Shown here: piece by piece, positions 7,409-16,583 of the stretch | How the letters are laid out: every line of letters begins with the position of its first letter | How positions within the stretch are numbered: position 1 is the first letter of the stretch | NCBI RefSeq assembly: GCF_002356115.1 | Contig: NZ_AP014836.1 | Span: 1,923,091-1,987,090 of the forward strand | DNA from: Candidatus Nitrosoglobus terrae | GTDB lineage: Bacteria; Pseudomonadota; Gammaproteobacteria; Nitrosococcales; Nitrosococcaceae | Reading direction: 5' to 3' | Length of the DNA: 64,000 bases | Translations under genes and position numbers: made by a program | The notes under the pieces: generated by a model | Database searches by the model: none | Told to the model about the DNA's origin: nothing | The model's input: only the letters and a program-made list of their open reading frames with translations

Positions 7409-9583
7409 ATGCGAAAAAGTAATATTATTGCCCTGACGTTATTCACCCTCGCCCTTGTTAATATCGCCCTTCAGTACTTGGCAGGGGAGGCTATCGGTAA
7501 GTGTGCCCCAGGAATCCCCATTTTCACTTGCCCGTTACTGAATGCAGATGTGCTGTATATCCCCACCCTGTTTTCTGATCTGCTGGCCAAACAAGGCCAC
7601 TTTCAGGATTGGTTTCTGACCCCAGCCCCCTATTTCTTCCCCGATTACCTTATGTTTCTGTTGGCCTATCTGCTAGGCTCAGGGCCTTATATTCAAATTC
7701 TGATTTTTGCCCTCCTGCAAGTCAGTTTAACCTTTGGGGCTATTTGGCTGCTGGCAAAGCAGGTCCTCGATAACGCTCATGCACTACTCACTGCTGCTGC
7801 CGTATCGATCCTATTGGTTTGGCTGGCCTTAACCGCTTCTCAGCCCTTTGTGCTGTTTTTAGTGATTGGGTTTCACTATGGTACTTTTTTGATTTCTATT
7901 ATTTTTATGGCGTTATGGTTGCAGATCAAAGACTCAAGAGAGAATCAAAGCCAACGCCTAGTTTATGTATTGCTTGCGCTGCTGGCCTTTCTGATTGCTG
8001 TATCCGATCGACTCTTTATTGCTCAAACTCTTGCCCCACTAATAGCTATTAGTTTGCTGATTCCCCTTATCAAGCAAAACTTCACCTTAAAAACCGAATG
8101 GTTAGCCCCAGCCATGGCTTTAACCTTGATTGGTTTAATAGTCCTGCAATTGGCGGTCAGTCTTCCTTATTATTTTTCTATGGAATTGGGGTTTATTATC
8201 ATTGCCGTGCTGGCCACTTTAATGAGCCAAGATTTACTTTTAAAGCTAAAAAACCACGTTATTCACCCAAGCCCTACCCTAAAATCTCACCTGCCTTTAA
8301 TGTTAGTCATCGCCTCTACTCTCATCGGGGTGGTGGTGTTTAAGCTGACAATTACGATTCCTCATTATGGCGTAGTGCCTGAATTTAAAGGTATATCTAT
8401 CAACCTAGATAGATTTTATACGGCATTTCAGAGCGCTGTTACCGACCATCCTCTCTTTAGTGGGTTATTGGTATGCTATCTAGCTGTTGTTCTACGTACT
8501 TTTTACCGCCTCAAAACTAACCCCCGTGCCCTTGACTATAAACTATCTTGGCTCATCCTCTTTTCTGTCCTCTCTATGACACTGGTCTTACTTGCTTTTT
8601 TATCAGTTTCTAGGCCTGTAAATACCATCCGGTACTTAATTCCGTTTTTCTTCTGGCCCATTATCATTACTTGCTTCTATTTAAGCCATTATCTCACGAC
8701 TAGATTTATCCCCACTGCCATCACGGCCTGTCTCCTGCCGATACTGGCCTTAAGCGGACAGTCCTATCAATTAATTCAAGAAAATGGCCTCAATACTCGT
8801 TACTATCCCAACGATATTGCCTGTCTCGATGAGACCTTGGAAAAAGCCCAGCTTAATCATGGCCTCGCTCAATATTGGGATGCCAAGTATCTCCAGAATT
8901 TTAGTCGCTTGGATCTCACCCTTGCTCAGTACGACAAAGATAACGCGCCCCTTAAAAAGGATTACTATTGGATCACCTCAAAGAAATATTTCAGAGAAAA
9001 CTACGATTTTGCCATTATGAATGAGCGAGCCTCCCCTGAGCCTATTATTAGGATTAATGGCAGTCCCCAGCGGGTTAAAAGCTGCGGATTTAGAAAACTC
9101 TATATCTACGGTAAAGATAGGTTACAGGTTAACAATACCTTTAATCCAGGCGATTCTTATACTTGGAAAGCCTGTGATTTGCCTACAGAAATCGGTCAGA
9201 AATCAGATCAATGTGCTATGGAGAAAAAAGATACAGCACAAGCGGGGTTTGTGACTCATGGCCCGTATAAAAAATTACCCGCCGGTCAATATCATTTTGA
9301 AATTACTTACATGAGCCCAGCAGATACATTAGCGACCGTGGGCGCTTGGGGCGTGGTGGTTGACCCCAGCCAGAATCTTAAAGTCTTAAAATCTCAGCCG
9401 CTCTTAGGTACTCACTGGGCAATAGGAAAGGCTCGCGGGGATTTTTTCTTAGCCTCAGCTCAAGATATGAAGGAGGTGGAGATCCGTACTTGGGCTAAAA
9501 AAAACCAGAATCTAAAGGTGCTCTCTCTTCAAATTACCCGAGATACTCGATTCTGGCATCAAAACTCAATTTGGAATAATTAA
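7409..9583 (+). CDS. Large polytopic membrane protein of unknown family
   Basis: A 724-residue protein with an N-terminal membrane anchor. There are about a dozen hydrophobic segments through residue 450, then a soluble C-terminal region of roughly 270 residues with several Cys (for example IACLDE, KSCGFRK, WKACDLP, DQCAMEK). The late part (GQYHFEITYMSP, VGAWGVVVD) looks like a beta-sandwich, as in carbohydrate-binding modules. The overall plan resembles GT-C glycosyltransferases, but I see no diagnostic DD or DE loop motif and do not assign a function. It lies 123 bases after the mfnE homologue on the same strand, so co-transcription is possible but not shown. Confidence 0.6.
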   Translation: MRKSNIIALTLFTLALVNIALQYLAGEAIGKCAPGIPIFTCPLLNADVLYIPTLFSDLLAKQGHFQDWFLTPAPYFFPDYLMFLLAYLLGSGPYIQILIFALLQVSLTFGAIWLLAKQVLDNAHALLTAAAVSILLVWLALTASQPFVLFLVIGFHYGTFLISIIFMALWLQIKDSRENQSQRLVYVLLALLAFLIAVSDRLFIAQTLAPLIAISLLIPLIKQNFTLKTEWLAPAMALTLIGLIVLQLAVSLPYYFSMELGFIIIAVLATLMSQDLLLKLKNHVIHPSPTLKSHLPLMLVIASTLIGVVVFKLTITIPHYGVVPEFKGISINLDRFYTAFQSAVTDHPLFSGLLVCYLAVVLRTFYRLKTNPRALDYKLSWLILFSVLSMTLVLLAFLSVSRPVNTIRYLIPFFFWPIIITCFYLSHYLTTRFIPTAITACLLPILALSGQSYQLIQENGLNTRYYPNDIACLDETLEKAQLNHGLAQYWDAKYLQNFSRLDLTLAQYDKDNAPLKKDYYWITSKKYFRENYDFAIMNERASPEPIIRINGSPQRVKSCGFRKLYIYGKDRLQVNNTFNPGDSYTWKACDLPTEIGQKSDQCAMEKKDTAQAGFVTHGPYKKLPAGQYHFEITYMSPADTLATVGAWGVVVDPSQNLKVLKSQPLLGTHWAIGKARGDFFLASAQDMKEVEIRTWAKKNQNLKVLSLQITRDTRFWHQNSIWNN

Positions 9584-9633
9584 GGCGTGAAAATTTCTTA
9601 TTTAATGCCATACTAAAAATTCAGCTAAGTAGT

Positions 9634-10710
9634 TTAACGGGCGTTTTTTATAGTAGCTTCTAAAATATGAGGAGCAAAATCATTAGAGACTACCGCATGG
9701 CCTAACTCTTTGAGTAATACTAGGCGTAGCTGACCATCTATAACCTTTTTATCTACTGCCATCAGTTCTAAAAAACGAGCCGCGTCAATTGCTTGGGGCG
9801 CTCGTGTGGGAAGCCTTGCTTGCTCCAAGAGTCTAATCACACGGTTGACCTCAGTGGTGGATAGCCAGCCTAATCGCTGAGAGAGATCGGCTGCCATGGC
9901 CATACCCACTGCAACTGCTTCCCCATGAAGCCAAGTTCCATAACCCATTCCCGTTTCAATAGCATGACCGAAAGTATGCCCCAAATTAAGCGTAGCCCGA
10001 ATCCCAGACTCTCGCTCATCCGCAGCCACGATCTCCGCTTTATTATGGCAAGAACGTTCAATCACATACCTTAAGGCACTACTCTCCCGTGCCAACAACT
10101 GATCCATATGCTGCTCTAGCCAAGTAAGCAGCTCAAGATCTCGAATCAGGCCATATTTTATGATCTCAGCAATTCCAGCCCATAGTTGCCGATCATCTAG
10201 GGTATTCAAGGTATCGGTATCGGCCAGAACGCAACGGGGCTGATAAAATGCGCCAATCATATTCTTCCCTAAAGGATGATTAACCCCCGTTTTTCCACCC
10301 ACTGAGGAATCTACCTGTGCCAGTAACGTGGTAGGAATTTGAATGAAAGCCACTCCTCGTTGGTAACAGGCAGCGGCAAATCCTGCCATATCACCTATCA
10401 CCCCTCCGCCTAATGCAATGAGGGTACAACGGCGAGAGAAAGTAGCTGTCAGTAGGGCATCAAAAACCTGAGTTAATATCTCTAAAGTTTTATACTGTTC
10501 ACCATCAGGCAGGATAACTTCAGCACACCGATAGCCTTTTAGTCCTTTTAAGAGCTGATCCAGATATAAAGGTGCAATCGTTTCGTTAGTCACAATGGCA
10601 ACCTCTGATCCTGTAATATGAGCTGCCAGCAAATGACTCTGGGCTAGTAAACCACAGCCAATGTAAATGGGATAGCTTCGCTCCTGAAGATCAATTGCTA
10701 CGGTAATCAT
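9634..10710 (-). CDS. aroB: 3-dehydroquinate synthase
   Basis: A 358-residue AroB, second enzyme of the shikimate pathway, converting DAHP to 3-dehydroquinate with NAD and zinc. NAD site: [14 protein letters not shown], followed by [20 protein letters not shown]. Zinc ligands lie in [11 protein letters not shown] and [11 protein letters not shown] plus an upstream Glu in [10 protein letters not shown]. Length and motifs are complete. It follows aroK by 58 bases, the usual order downstream of pilQ in gammaproteobacteria. Its 3' end is convergent with the membrane protein gene at 9583. Confidence 0.97.
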   Translation of the reverse strand: MITVAIDLQERSYPIYIGCGLLAQSHLLAAHITGSEVAIVTNETIAPLYLDQLLKGLKGYRCAEVILPDGEQYKTLEILTQVFDALLTATFSRRCTLIALGGGVIGDMAGFAAACYQRGVAFIQIPTTLLAQVDSSVGGKTGVNHPLGKNMIGAFYQPRCVLADTDTLNTLDDRQLWAGIAEIIKYGLIRDLELLTWLEQHMDQLLARESSALRYVIERSCHNKAEIVAADERESGIRATLNLGHTFGHAIETGMGYGTWLHGEAVAVGMAMAADLSQRLGWLSTTEVNRVIRLLEQARLPTRAPQAIDAARFLELMAVDKKVIDGQLRLVLLKELGHAVVSNDFAPHILEATIKNAR

Positions 10711-10768
10711 ACAATCATGATACTTAAGCTTTTAAAGTCCCTAATCCCTTCACCTATATAGCATACCT

Positions 10769-11329
10769 TCATTTTTTTAACCCATTGCAAGACATTTTTT
10801 TCTGATAAGCGCCTTTTTTACATAGTTTAAGCTGCTGTAGTACCTCATTTACTACCACTCTAATTGGCCGCTCCCCGGTCTTAATCATAATATCCGCTAC
10901 TTCTCGATATAGGGGATCCCGCGCTTTGAGTAAGCTTTTTAAATATTCCAATGGATTTTTCGTCTGTAATAAAGGACGATTATGATCATGCATTGTCCGG
11001 CGATGTAGCTGCTCTGCTGATGCATACAAATAAACGACTATGCCGCGTTGTGTTAAATATTGTCGATTTTCAGCAGCCAGTACTGCGCCTCCCCCCGTAG
11101 CCAATATAATACTATTTAGCTGAGTCAATTCGGCAATCATCCCACGTTCACGCTGACGAAAACCCACCTCGCCTTCAACCTCAAAAATAACTGGAATACT
11201 GACTCCCGTACGGTACACTATTTCTCGATCGCTATCATAAAATTTACGCCCCAGTAACCTTGCTAAATACCGACCAACCGTTGTCTTACCTACCCCCATA
11301 GGGCCAATCAGAAAAACATTTTCTATCAC
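10769..11329 (-). CDS. aroK: Shikimate kinase
   Basis: A 186-residue P-loop kinase that phosphorylates shikimate at the 3-OH. Walker A is LIGPMGVGKTTVGR near residue 7-20, the shikimate-binding Asp-Ser-Asp is in FYDSDREIV, and ATGGGAVLAAENR follows. The lid region is HRRTMHDHNRPLL. The C-terminus (KKGAYQKKMSCNGLKK) is a little longer and more basic than usual. It sits between pilQ and aroB on the same strand, the typical pil-aroK-aroB arrangement. Confidence 0.95.
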   Translation of the reverse strand: MIENVFLIGPMGVGKTTVGRYLARLLGRKFYDSDREIVYRTGVSIPVIFEVEGEVGFRQRERGMIAELTQLNSIILATGGGAVLAAENRQYLTQRGIVVYLYASAEQLHRRTMHDHNRPLLQTKNPLEYLKSLLKARDPLYREVADIMIKTGERPIRVVVNEVLQQLKLCKKGAYQKKMSCNGLKK

Positions 11330-11426
11330 GTTAAATTCATCAGCCGCTATGAGATTTTATATAAATCATTAAGCATAAAAAACTGATAATATCAGGAAAG
11401 CTAAATCGCATAATTAATTAAATACA

Positions 11427-13583
11427 CTATGTTTCCTCTTTTACAATTTTAGGTGTGACAAAGATAAGCAGCTCGCTTTTATTATTTTCCTCTGTCCTAC
11501 TTCGGAATAAAGCCCCTACGTAAGGTAATTTACCCAAAAAAGGAACCATACTTCTATTCTGATTTTGCTCTTGCTCATAGATTCCTCCTAACACTACGGT
11601 TTGACCATTATCTACCAACACTCGGGTAGAGAGTTGGCGAGTATTGATACTTGGCACCCCATTAAAAACAGTACCTACAGTATCTTGGTTCACCATTAAA
11701 TCCATGATAACTCGGTTATCCGGAGTAATCTGAGGAACTACCTTTAAACTGAGCACTGCTTTCTTAAAGGACACAGAAGTTGCACCGCTGGAAGCTGCTT
11801 GCTGATATGGGATCTCAGTACCTTGTTCAATTAACGCTTCTTTATTATTAGAGGTAATCACCCGTGGATTAGAGATCACTTTACCTCGACCCTCCGCCTG
11901 AAGCGCCGAAAGTTCCAATTCTAATAAAGTACCATAAGGCAATTTAGTAAAAGCAATAGCAGCTCGTGCAGCATCCGCCTGAGTAACGGGAAGATTAACA
12001 TTTAACTGATTTTTTAACGGATCCTGAGTACTCTGAGTACCATTAATAATCTGATTCGTTGCCTCTAAGGATCCCGAGCTAATGGGCTGACTACCCGTCT
12101 CAGTGACGCCAAATCGAACGCCAAGTTCTTTACTAAACGTAGTGGTAGCGATCACAATCCGTGATTCAATCAGTACTTGGTGTACTGGCACATCAAGCTG
12201 GACAATCAATTTACGAATCTCAGCGATTTTATCCGGAGTATCCATGATTAATAAGGTATTTGTACGATCATCTATTGTTAGCTTACCCCGCGGTGATAAA
12301 AAAGAGTTATTACTCCCTCCTCCACTGCCTTGAAATCCGCCTCCCCCTAAATACCCTCCTCCTCCCTGAGATCCTCCCCCTCCCCATGAACTTTGAAGCC
12401 CTTGACCACTATTTGCGGTATTTTCAGATTCAAAATTACCCCCTCCTTGAATAATATTGGCAAGGGCACTGGCTTTCGCAAAATTTAGCTGAATAAATTC
12501 AGAGCGTAGCGGTGCCAACTCCTCCATTTGTTTTTTTGCCTTTAGCTCCTGTTCTTCTCGGGCTGCGATTTCCTCGCTGGGAGCTATTAAAAGGATATTA
12601 TCCGTACGGCGCATAGCCAGTCCTTTCGTTTTTAGAATAATATCCAAAGCTTGATCCCAAGGCACTCTTTTGAGGCGTAAGGTAATATTTCCTTGCACTG
12701 AGTCAGTTGTGACTAGATTAAATTCAGAAAAATCTGCCAATAACTGTAAGACCGATCTAACCTCAATATTCTGAAAATTTAGAGAAAGCTCTTTACCCGT
12801 ATAGCCCGGCTTATTTTCGTTGACTAACCCCTTATTTTGCGTAATCTGCGGTTTAAGCTCGACCACCAAGGTGTTCTCTGATTGATAAGAGAGATATTTA
12901 TACTCAGCACTGGTAGGAATAATCACAATACGGGTATTCTGACCTTCAGCAGCTGCATCTATAAATTTGATCGGGGTTGCAAAATCCAATACATCAAGGC
13001 GTCGCTCAAGATCCCGAGGCAAGGTAGTGTTATTAAAATCAACGATAATCTGACTATTTTCCTCTCGAATATCTACGGGTATCTGGGTATCTGAGAGGGA
13101 AATAACCACTTGGCCTTCGCCATTTTCTCCCCGCCGAAAATCAATATTTTTAAGCAAATGCCGCTTTGCATTGGCTACCGTACCTGATTTAGAGAAGCCA
13201 TTGATAGTGACGTAAATGGTATTTTTTTTGATTTGGGTTTTAAACGGCACGCTGCGTACTAGATTAACGACGATCCGCACTCGATCTGCTGCTTGAGCCA
13301 TAGTAAGACTATGGGCTACTCCTAACCCAATGAGCTGAGATTTACTCATTGCCCCAATTTTTATTCCCGGAAAATCCAGCACAATACGCGCGGGTTCATC
13401 AATAGTGAAAGATTTAGGATTAGGCATAGCCCCTGAGAATTCTAACCGAATTTGAACCCGATCCCCTGATAACAATGAATATTTAATATCTTGTAATTCA
13501 GTAATCGCTAGGACGGTACGAGGCAAAAGCACAAATAGCAGGCTTACTATCAGCGGTGAAAAATACAAAAATATCCTACCCAT
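11427..13583 (-). CDS. pilQ: Type IV pilus secretin PilQ
   Basis: A 718-residue outer-membrane secretin through which the type IV pilus passes. It has a signal peptide (hydrophobic run then VLAITEL) and AMIN-type beta domains in the first 250 residues. An N0/STN-like domain (SLNFQNIEVRSVLQLLADFS) and an N1 domain follow. Next is a glycine/serine-rich linker near 395-430, then the secretin core with VLIESRIVIA and the C-terminal FLGKLPYVGALFRS and LLIFVTPKIV. It is last of pilMNOPQ. The Gly-rich linker is low complexity at DNA level (12330-12400) but in frame. Confidence 0.96.
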   Translation of the reverse strand: MGRIFLYFSPLIVSLLFVLLPRTVLAITELQDIKYSLLSGDRVQIRLEFSGAMPNPKSFTIDEPARIVLDFPGIKIGAMSKSQLIGLGVAHSLTMAQAADRVRIVVNLVRSVPFKTQIKKNTIYVTINGFSKSGTVANAKRHLLKNIDFRRGENGEGQVVISLSDTQIPVDIREENSQIIVDFNNTTLPRDLERRLDVLDFATPIKFIDAAAEGQNTRIVIIPTSAEYKYLSYQSENTLVVELKPQITQNKGLVNENKPGYTGKELSLNFQNIEVRSVLQLLADFSEFNLVTTDSVQGNITLRLKRVPWDQALDIILKTKGLAMRRTDNILLIAPSEEIAAREEQELKAKKQMEELAPLRSEFIQLNFAKASALANIIQGGGNFESENTANSGQGLQSSWGGGGSQGGGGYLGGGGFQGSGGGSNNSFLSPRGKLTIDDRTNTLLIMDTPDKIAEIRKLIVQLDVPVHQVLIESRIVIATTTFSKELGVRFGVTETGSQPISSGSLEATNQIINGTQSTQDPLKNQLNVNLPVTQADAARAAIAFTKLPYGTLLELELSALQAEGRGKVISNPRVITSNNKEALIEQGTEIPYQQAASSGATSVSFKKAVLSLKVVPQITPDNRVIMDLMVNQDTVGTVFNGVPSINTRQLSTRVLVDNGQTVVLGGIYEQEQNQNRSMVPFLGKLPYVGALFRSRTEENNKSELLIFVTPKIVKEET

Positions 13584-13609
13584 AAAATGACTTAAACCTC
13601 TCCTTAAAC

Positions 13610-14158
13610 CTACTCAGTCAGCATCAACGTGGCTTGATGTTCTGACCAACCTCCTTTCTCATCAGCAATAAGCTCAGTCAACTCAATCAGCTCCTCATGA
13701 ATAGCCGTCACCTTGCCATAGTTTTTGCCCATATAGTTACCTTCTTTAATGCGGTATAACATTCCATCAGGAGCCCGCATAATGGCCCAGATCTCCTCTT
13801 TGTTCTCCAACACCCCTACCATCTTAAGTGAGTCAAGTGTGTATTCTTCTAGAGGTTCTTTATGTCGTTTAATATCAGGGGTAACAGTACTCTGATCAGG
13901 ATTAGTGGAGACCATTGACTGCCCGTCGGGCGTAAAAGGATCACGAAACTCAGATGCCTGATAGGTAAAAGTCTCGTAAGGTTTAGAGATTGGGAGGGGT
14001 TTAATAGGCTTTTGAGGACGAGATTTTATTTGCTGTATATATTTTTCTAAATCTGCAAAGGGCTTATCACCACACCCCGATAGTATTACGGGTAAAATGC
14101 CTAGCAAACCTATAACTCTTATTGAAGGATTCCTTTTAGACTCACGCTTATCACTCAT
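13610..14158 (-). CDS. pilP: Type IV pilus assembly lipoprotein PilP
   Basis: A 182-residue inner-membrane lipoprotein; the signal ends in the lipobox LSGCGD. The protein then has a proline-rich flexible region and the PilP beta-domain (FRDPFTPDG, LEEYTLDSLKMVGVL, GMLYRIKEGNYMGKNYGKV). It links the PilN/PilO inner-membrane ring to the PilQ secretin. Its start overlaps the pilO stop by four bases, and pilQ follows 26 bases downstream. Confidence 0.95.
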   Translation of the reverse strand: MSDKRESKRNPSIRVIGLLGILPVILSGCGDKPFADLEKYIQQIKSRPQKPIKPLPISKPYETFTYQASEFRDPFTPDGQSMVSTNPDQSTVTPDIKRHKEPLEEYTLDSLKMVGVLENKEEIWAIMRAPDGMLYRIKEGNYMGKNYGKVTAIHEELIELTELIADEKGGWSEHQATLMLTE

Positions 14159-14760
14159 TTCTTATTATTTCGTTTTTGACTTCCTCGGCTGGCTGGACTC
14201 TCCCCCTGATCAAAATAGCGATAAGTTCTGGCCGTAATCTCCATCACTAATTTTTCCCCTTCTTTATGCTGGATAGTAAAATCATGCAAAGTTACAATGC
14301 GAGGAAGGCGCGCCACCTCGCTTATGAATATGCCAAATTGATGGTAGCTCCCCATAACACGAATCTGAATAGGCAGCTCGGCATAGAACTCTGCTGGAAC
14401 CTCAGCCCTTGGTTTAAAAAGATCAAATCCCAGTCCAGTGGAAATTCCGACTTCAGAAATATCGGTCAATAAGTTAGCAACCTCAGTTTTACTGGGTAAT
14501 TGACGCAATATAGACCCAAAAGAGAGTTTCACCTCCTCCATTTGCTGCTCATAGACCCCTAAATTTGCTGCTTTCTCCTGCTTAGATTCAAAAATAGCTT
14601 TTAATTCAGGTTCCTTATTTCTAAGCATTTGAAGCTGTGATAACAAATCTTGGGTAAAAAACCAATAACCTCCACCTGTCACTACGGTGCAAAGCAATAT
14701 TACTGAAACTGCCTTAACCGTAACCGGCCAATCACTTATCTCATTAAAATCAAGCTCCAT
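14155..14760 (-). CDS. pilO: Type IV pilus inner-membrane protein PilO
   Basis: A 201-residue bitopic membrane protein. A short cytoplasmic stretch (MELDFNEISDWP) precedes a single transmembrane segment at about 15-33 and a periplasmic coiled coil. A ferredoxin-like domain ends the protein (DLFKPRAEVPAEFYAELPI, VMGSYHQFGIFISEVA). It forms a heterodimer with PilN in the alignment complex of the type IV pilus. Between pilN and pilP in the expected order. Confidence 0.95.
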   Translation of the reverse strand: MELDFNEISDWPVTVKAVSVILLCTVVTGGGYWFFTQDLLSQLQMLRNKEPELKAIFESKQEKAANLGVYEQQMEEVKLSFGSILRQLPSKTEVANLLTDISEVGISTGLGFDLFKPRAEVPAEFYAELPIQIRVMGSYHQFGIFISEVARLPRIVTLHDFTIQHKEGEKLVMEITARTYRYFDQGESPASRGSQKRNNKK

Positions 14761-14789
14761 AAGAATCCAACATTTAATTTAAGATATAT

Positions 14790-15356
14790 TTACTCATCTT
14801 TATCCTCTTTTGCTAGAGCTTCATTTTCATTCACAAGTAGGGTAAATTTACGGGCAACTCCTTGGTTTTTTGCTATTTTTTCAATAATTTCTAATTTAGG
14901 ACTCTGGAACACCACAGAATCCTCCAGATTACGCATAAAAGTAGAGATTTGCGTCTCTGATTCAGCAACGCCATGAAGGGTATTGATATGATTTTGACGT
15001 TTTATACTCTCCAAATAAACCCCGCTTGGAACTGTCCGCACTAGCTCATCAAAAATATGAACAATCTGAGGGCGGCTAGCCTGAAGTTTTTGAATAATGT
15101 CCATACGCATAAGCAGTTTATCTTTTTCTTTTTCCAGATCTTTAATCTTATTTATCTGTTTATCTAAGATAGTGATCTGTTCTTGTAGATATTGATTGCG
15201 TCGTTTTTGATTTTCCATCAGGGCACTAATATGCGAATTGATCAATAAAAGGACACCAACCATTAATAGGGTACTTAGGGCTAAGGCAGCATAAAAAATT
15301 TTCTCCCGCCGCTTGCGCTGTAACTCACGCCAAGGCAATAAATTAATGCGAGTCAT
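14790..15356 (-). CDS. pilN: Type IV pilus inner-membrane protein PilN
   Basis: A 188-residue protein with the short N-terminal motif MTRINLLPWRELQRKRRE that binds cytoplasmic PilM. One transmembrane helix (about 22-44), a periplasmic coiled coil and a compact domain follow. The INLLPWR motif is diagnostic. The start overlaps the pilM stop (TAATG), showing translational coupling. Confidence 0.96.
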   Translation of the reverse strand: MTRINLLPWRELQRKRREKIFYAALALSTLLMVGVLLLINSHISALMENQKRRNQYLQEQITILDKQINKIKDLEKEKDKLLMRMDIIQKLQASRPQIVHIFDELVRTVPSGVYLESIKRQNHINTLHGVAESETQISTFMRNLEDSVVFQSPKLEIIEKIAKNQGVARKFTLLVNENEALAKEDKDE

Positions 15357-16477
15357 TAATCCAAACCTCTAAGCGCTAGCCCGCAAGCAACCACCAATGC
15401 AGGTGCGTCATTACGTAGCAAGTTAGCGTCTATCCCTGAAGCCAAGGCCATACCCATAAAAGGATTAGCAATTACAGTACTAATCTCTACTACGCTCTCA
15501 ACTAGCTTGTCTATGCCTTGAATAGAAGCACATCCGCCTGTCAATACAATATGATCAATATTATGGTAATGGGTTGAAGAAAAAAAGAATTGAAGCTCCC
15601 GCTTAATATGCTGCGCAACCGCCTGCTTAAAGGGCTCTAAAATATCGGGGATATAATTCTCTGGTAACCCTCCATAACGCTTTGCTAAATGAGCTTTTTC
15701 ATAAGATAAGTCATAATGTCGTTGTATCTCCTCAGTGAGTCGATTACCTCCAAACAGTTGTTCCCGGGTGTAAATCACTTTGTGATCATGTAACACATGA
15801 ATGGTTGTTAATACTGCCCCCATATCAGCAACCACAATAGTTTTTTCTTCACCCTGCGACATCATCAAAGCTCTTTCTATCCCATAGACATCTATATCCA
15901 CAACTGTTGGGGTTAAACCTGCTAACACTAACGCAGCTACCCGAGCATCAATGTATTCTTTACGACAAGCTACTAGCAACACCTCCATTGCTTCAGGATC
16001 TTTTGCTGAAGGACCCAGTACTTCAAAATCTAAGTTCACCTCATCCAAGGGGTAAGGGATATATTGCTCCGCCTCTAGTTCAACCTGTACCTCCAGCTCA
16101 CGACCCGAAAGATTTGCTAGTACAGAAATAACCTTAGTAATCGCTGCCGAACTGGGAATCGCCGTAGCTACTTTTTTGGTTTGTATGCCTGAGCGCTTAA
16201 TTATCTTTTTAAGCACTTGACTCAAATCCTCTATAGCTTCAATTTTATTATCAACCACAATACTAGGAGGCAGAGATTCAATCGTATAATGCTTAAGCCA
16301 AGTACGATCTCCCACTTGAGAAAGCTCAAGTAGCTTGACAGCGGATGTACTTATATCAATCCCTAGTAAAGGAAAAAATTTCCGAGAAGGTGATCTCAGT
16401 GATTTTCGCCAGAGATGAAGAAAAGGACGCGGACGAATCAGCGCGCTAAACATATTCGACATAAAAATATTTTTCAT
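15356..16477 (-). CDS. pilM: Type IV pilus actin-like protein PilM
   Basis: A cytoplasmic actin-fold ATPase-like protein of the type IV pilus platform. Motifs: PLLGIDISTSAVKLLELS, VVADMGAVLTTIHVL and HIVLTGGCASIQGID. The open frame extends upstream to a TTG at 16549. I chose the ATG at 16477 because the earlier codon is a TTG with no ribosome site, but ATG 16453 (MFSALIRPRP) is also possible and fits the usual length better. First gene of pilMNOPQ and divergent from the PBP1A gene, so the short gap must hold both promoters. Confidence 0.93.
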   Translation of the reverse strand: MKNIFMSNMFSALIRPRPFLHLWRKSLRSPSRKFFPLLGIDISTSAVKLLELSQVGDRTWLKHYTIESLPPSIVVDNKIEAIEDLSQVLKKIIKRSGIQTKKVATAIPSSAAITKVISVLANLSGRELEVQVELEAEQYIPYPLDEVNLDFEVLGPSAKDPEAMEVLLVACRKEYIDARVAALVLAGLTPTVVDIDVYGIERALMMSQGEEKTIVVADMGAVLTTIHVLHDHKVIYTREQLFGGNRLTEEIQRHYDLSYEKAHLAKRYGGLPENYIPDILEPFKQAVAQHIKRELQFFFSSTHYHNIDHIVLTGGCASIQGIDKLVESVVEISTVIANPFMGMALASGIDANLLRNDAPALVVACGLALRGLD

Positions 16478-16583
16478 GCTAAGTTCAGATGACAAACTAA
16501 AATCATAGCTTAAATGAGATATCCTCTTTATACTTTCTCTATCTATCAATCAATAGAAATTATCTAGCTACCCATTAGCTCTC

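Noticed and set aside
12330-12440. Short-repeat or CRISPR-like low-complexity DNA
   Set aside because: The CCTCC-rich repeats encode the in-frame Gly/Ser linker of PilQ, with no regular spacers.
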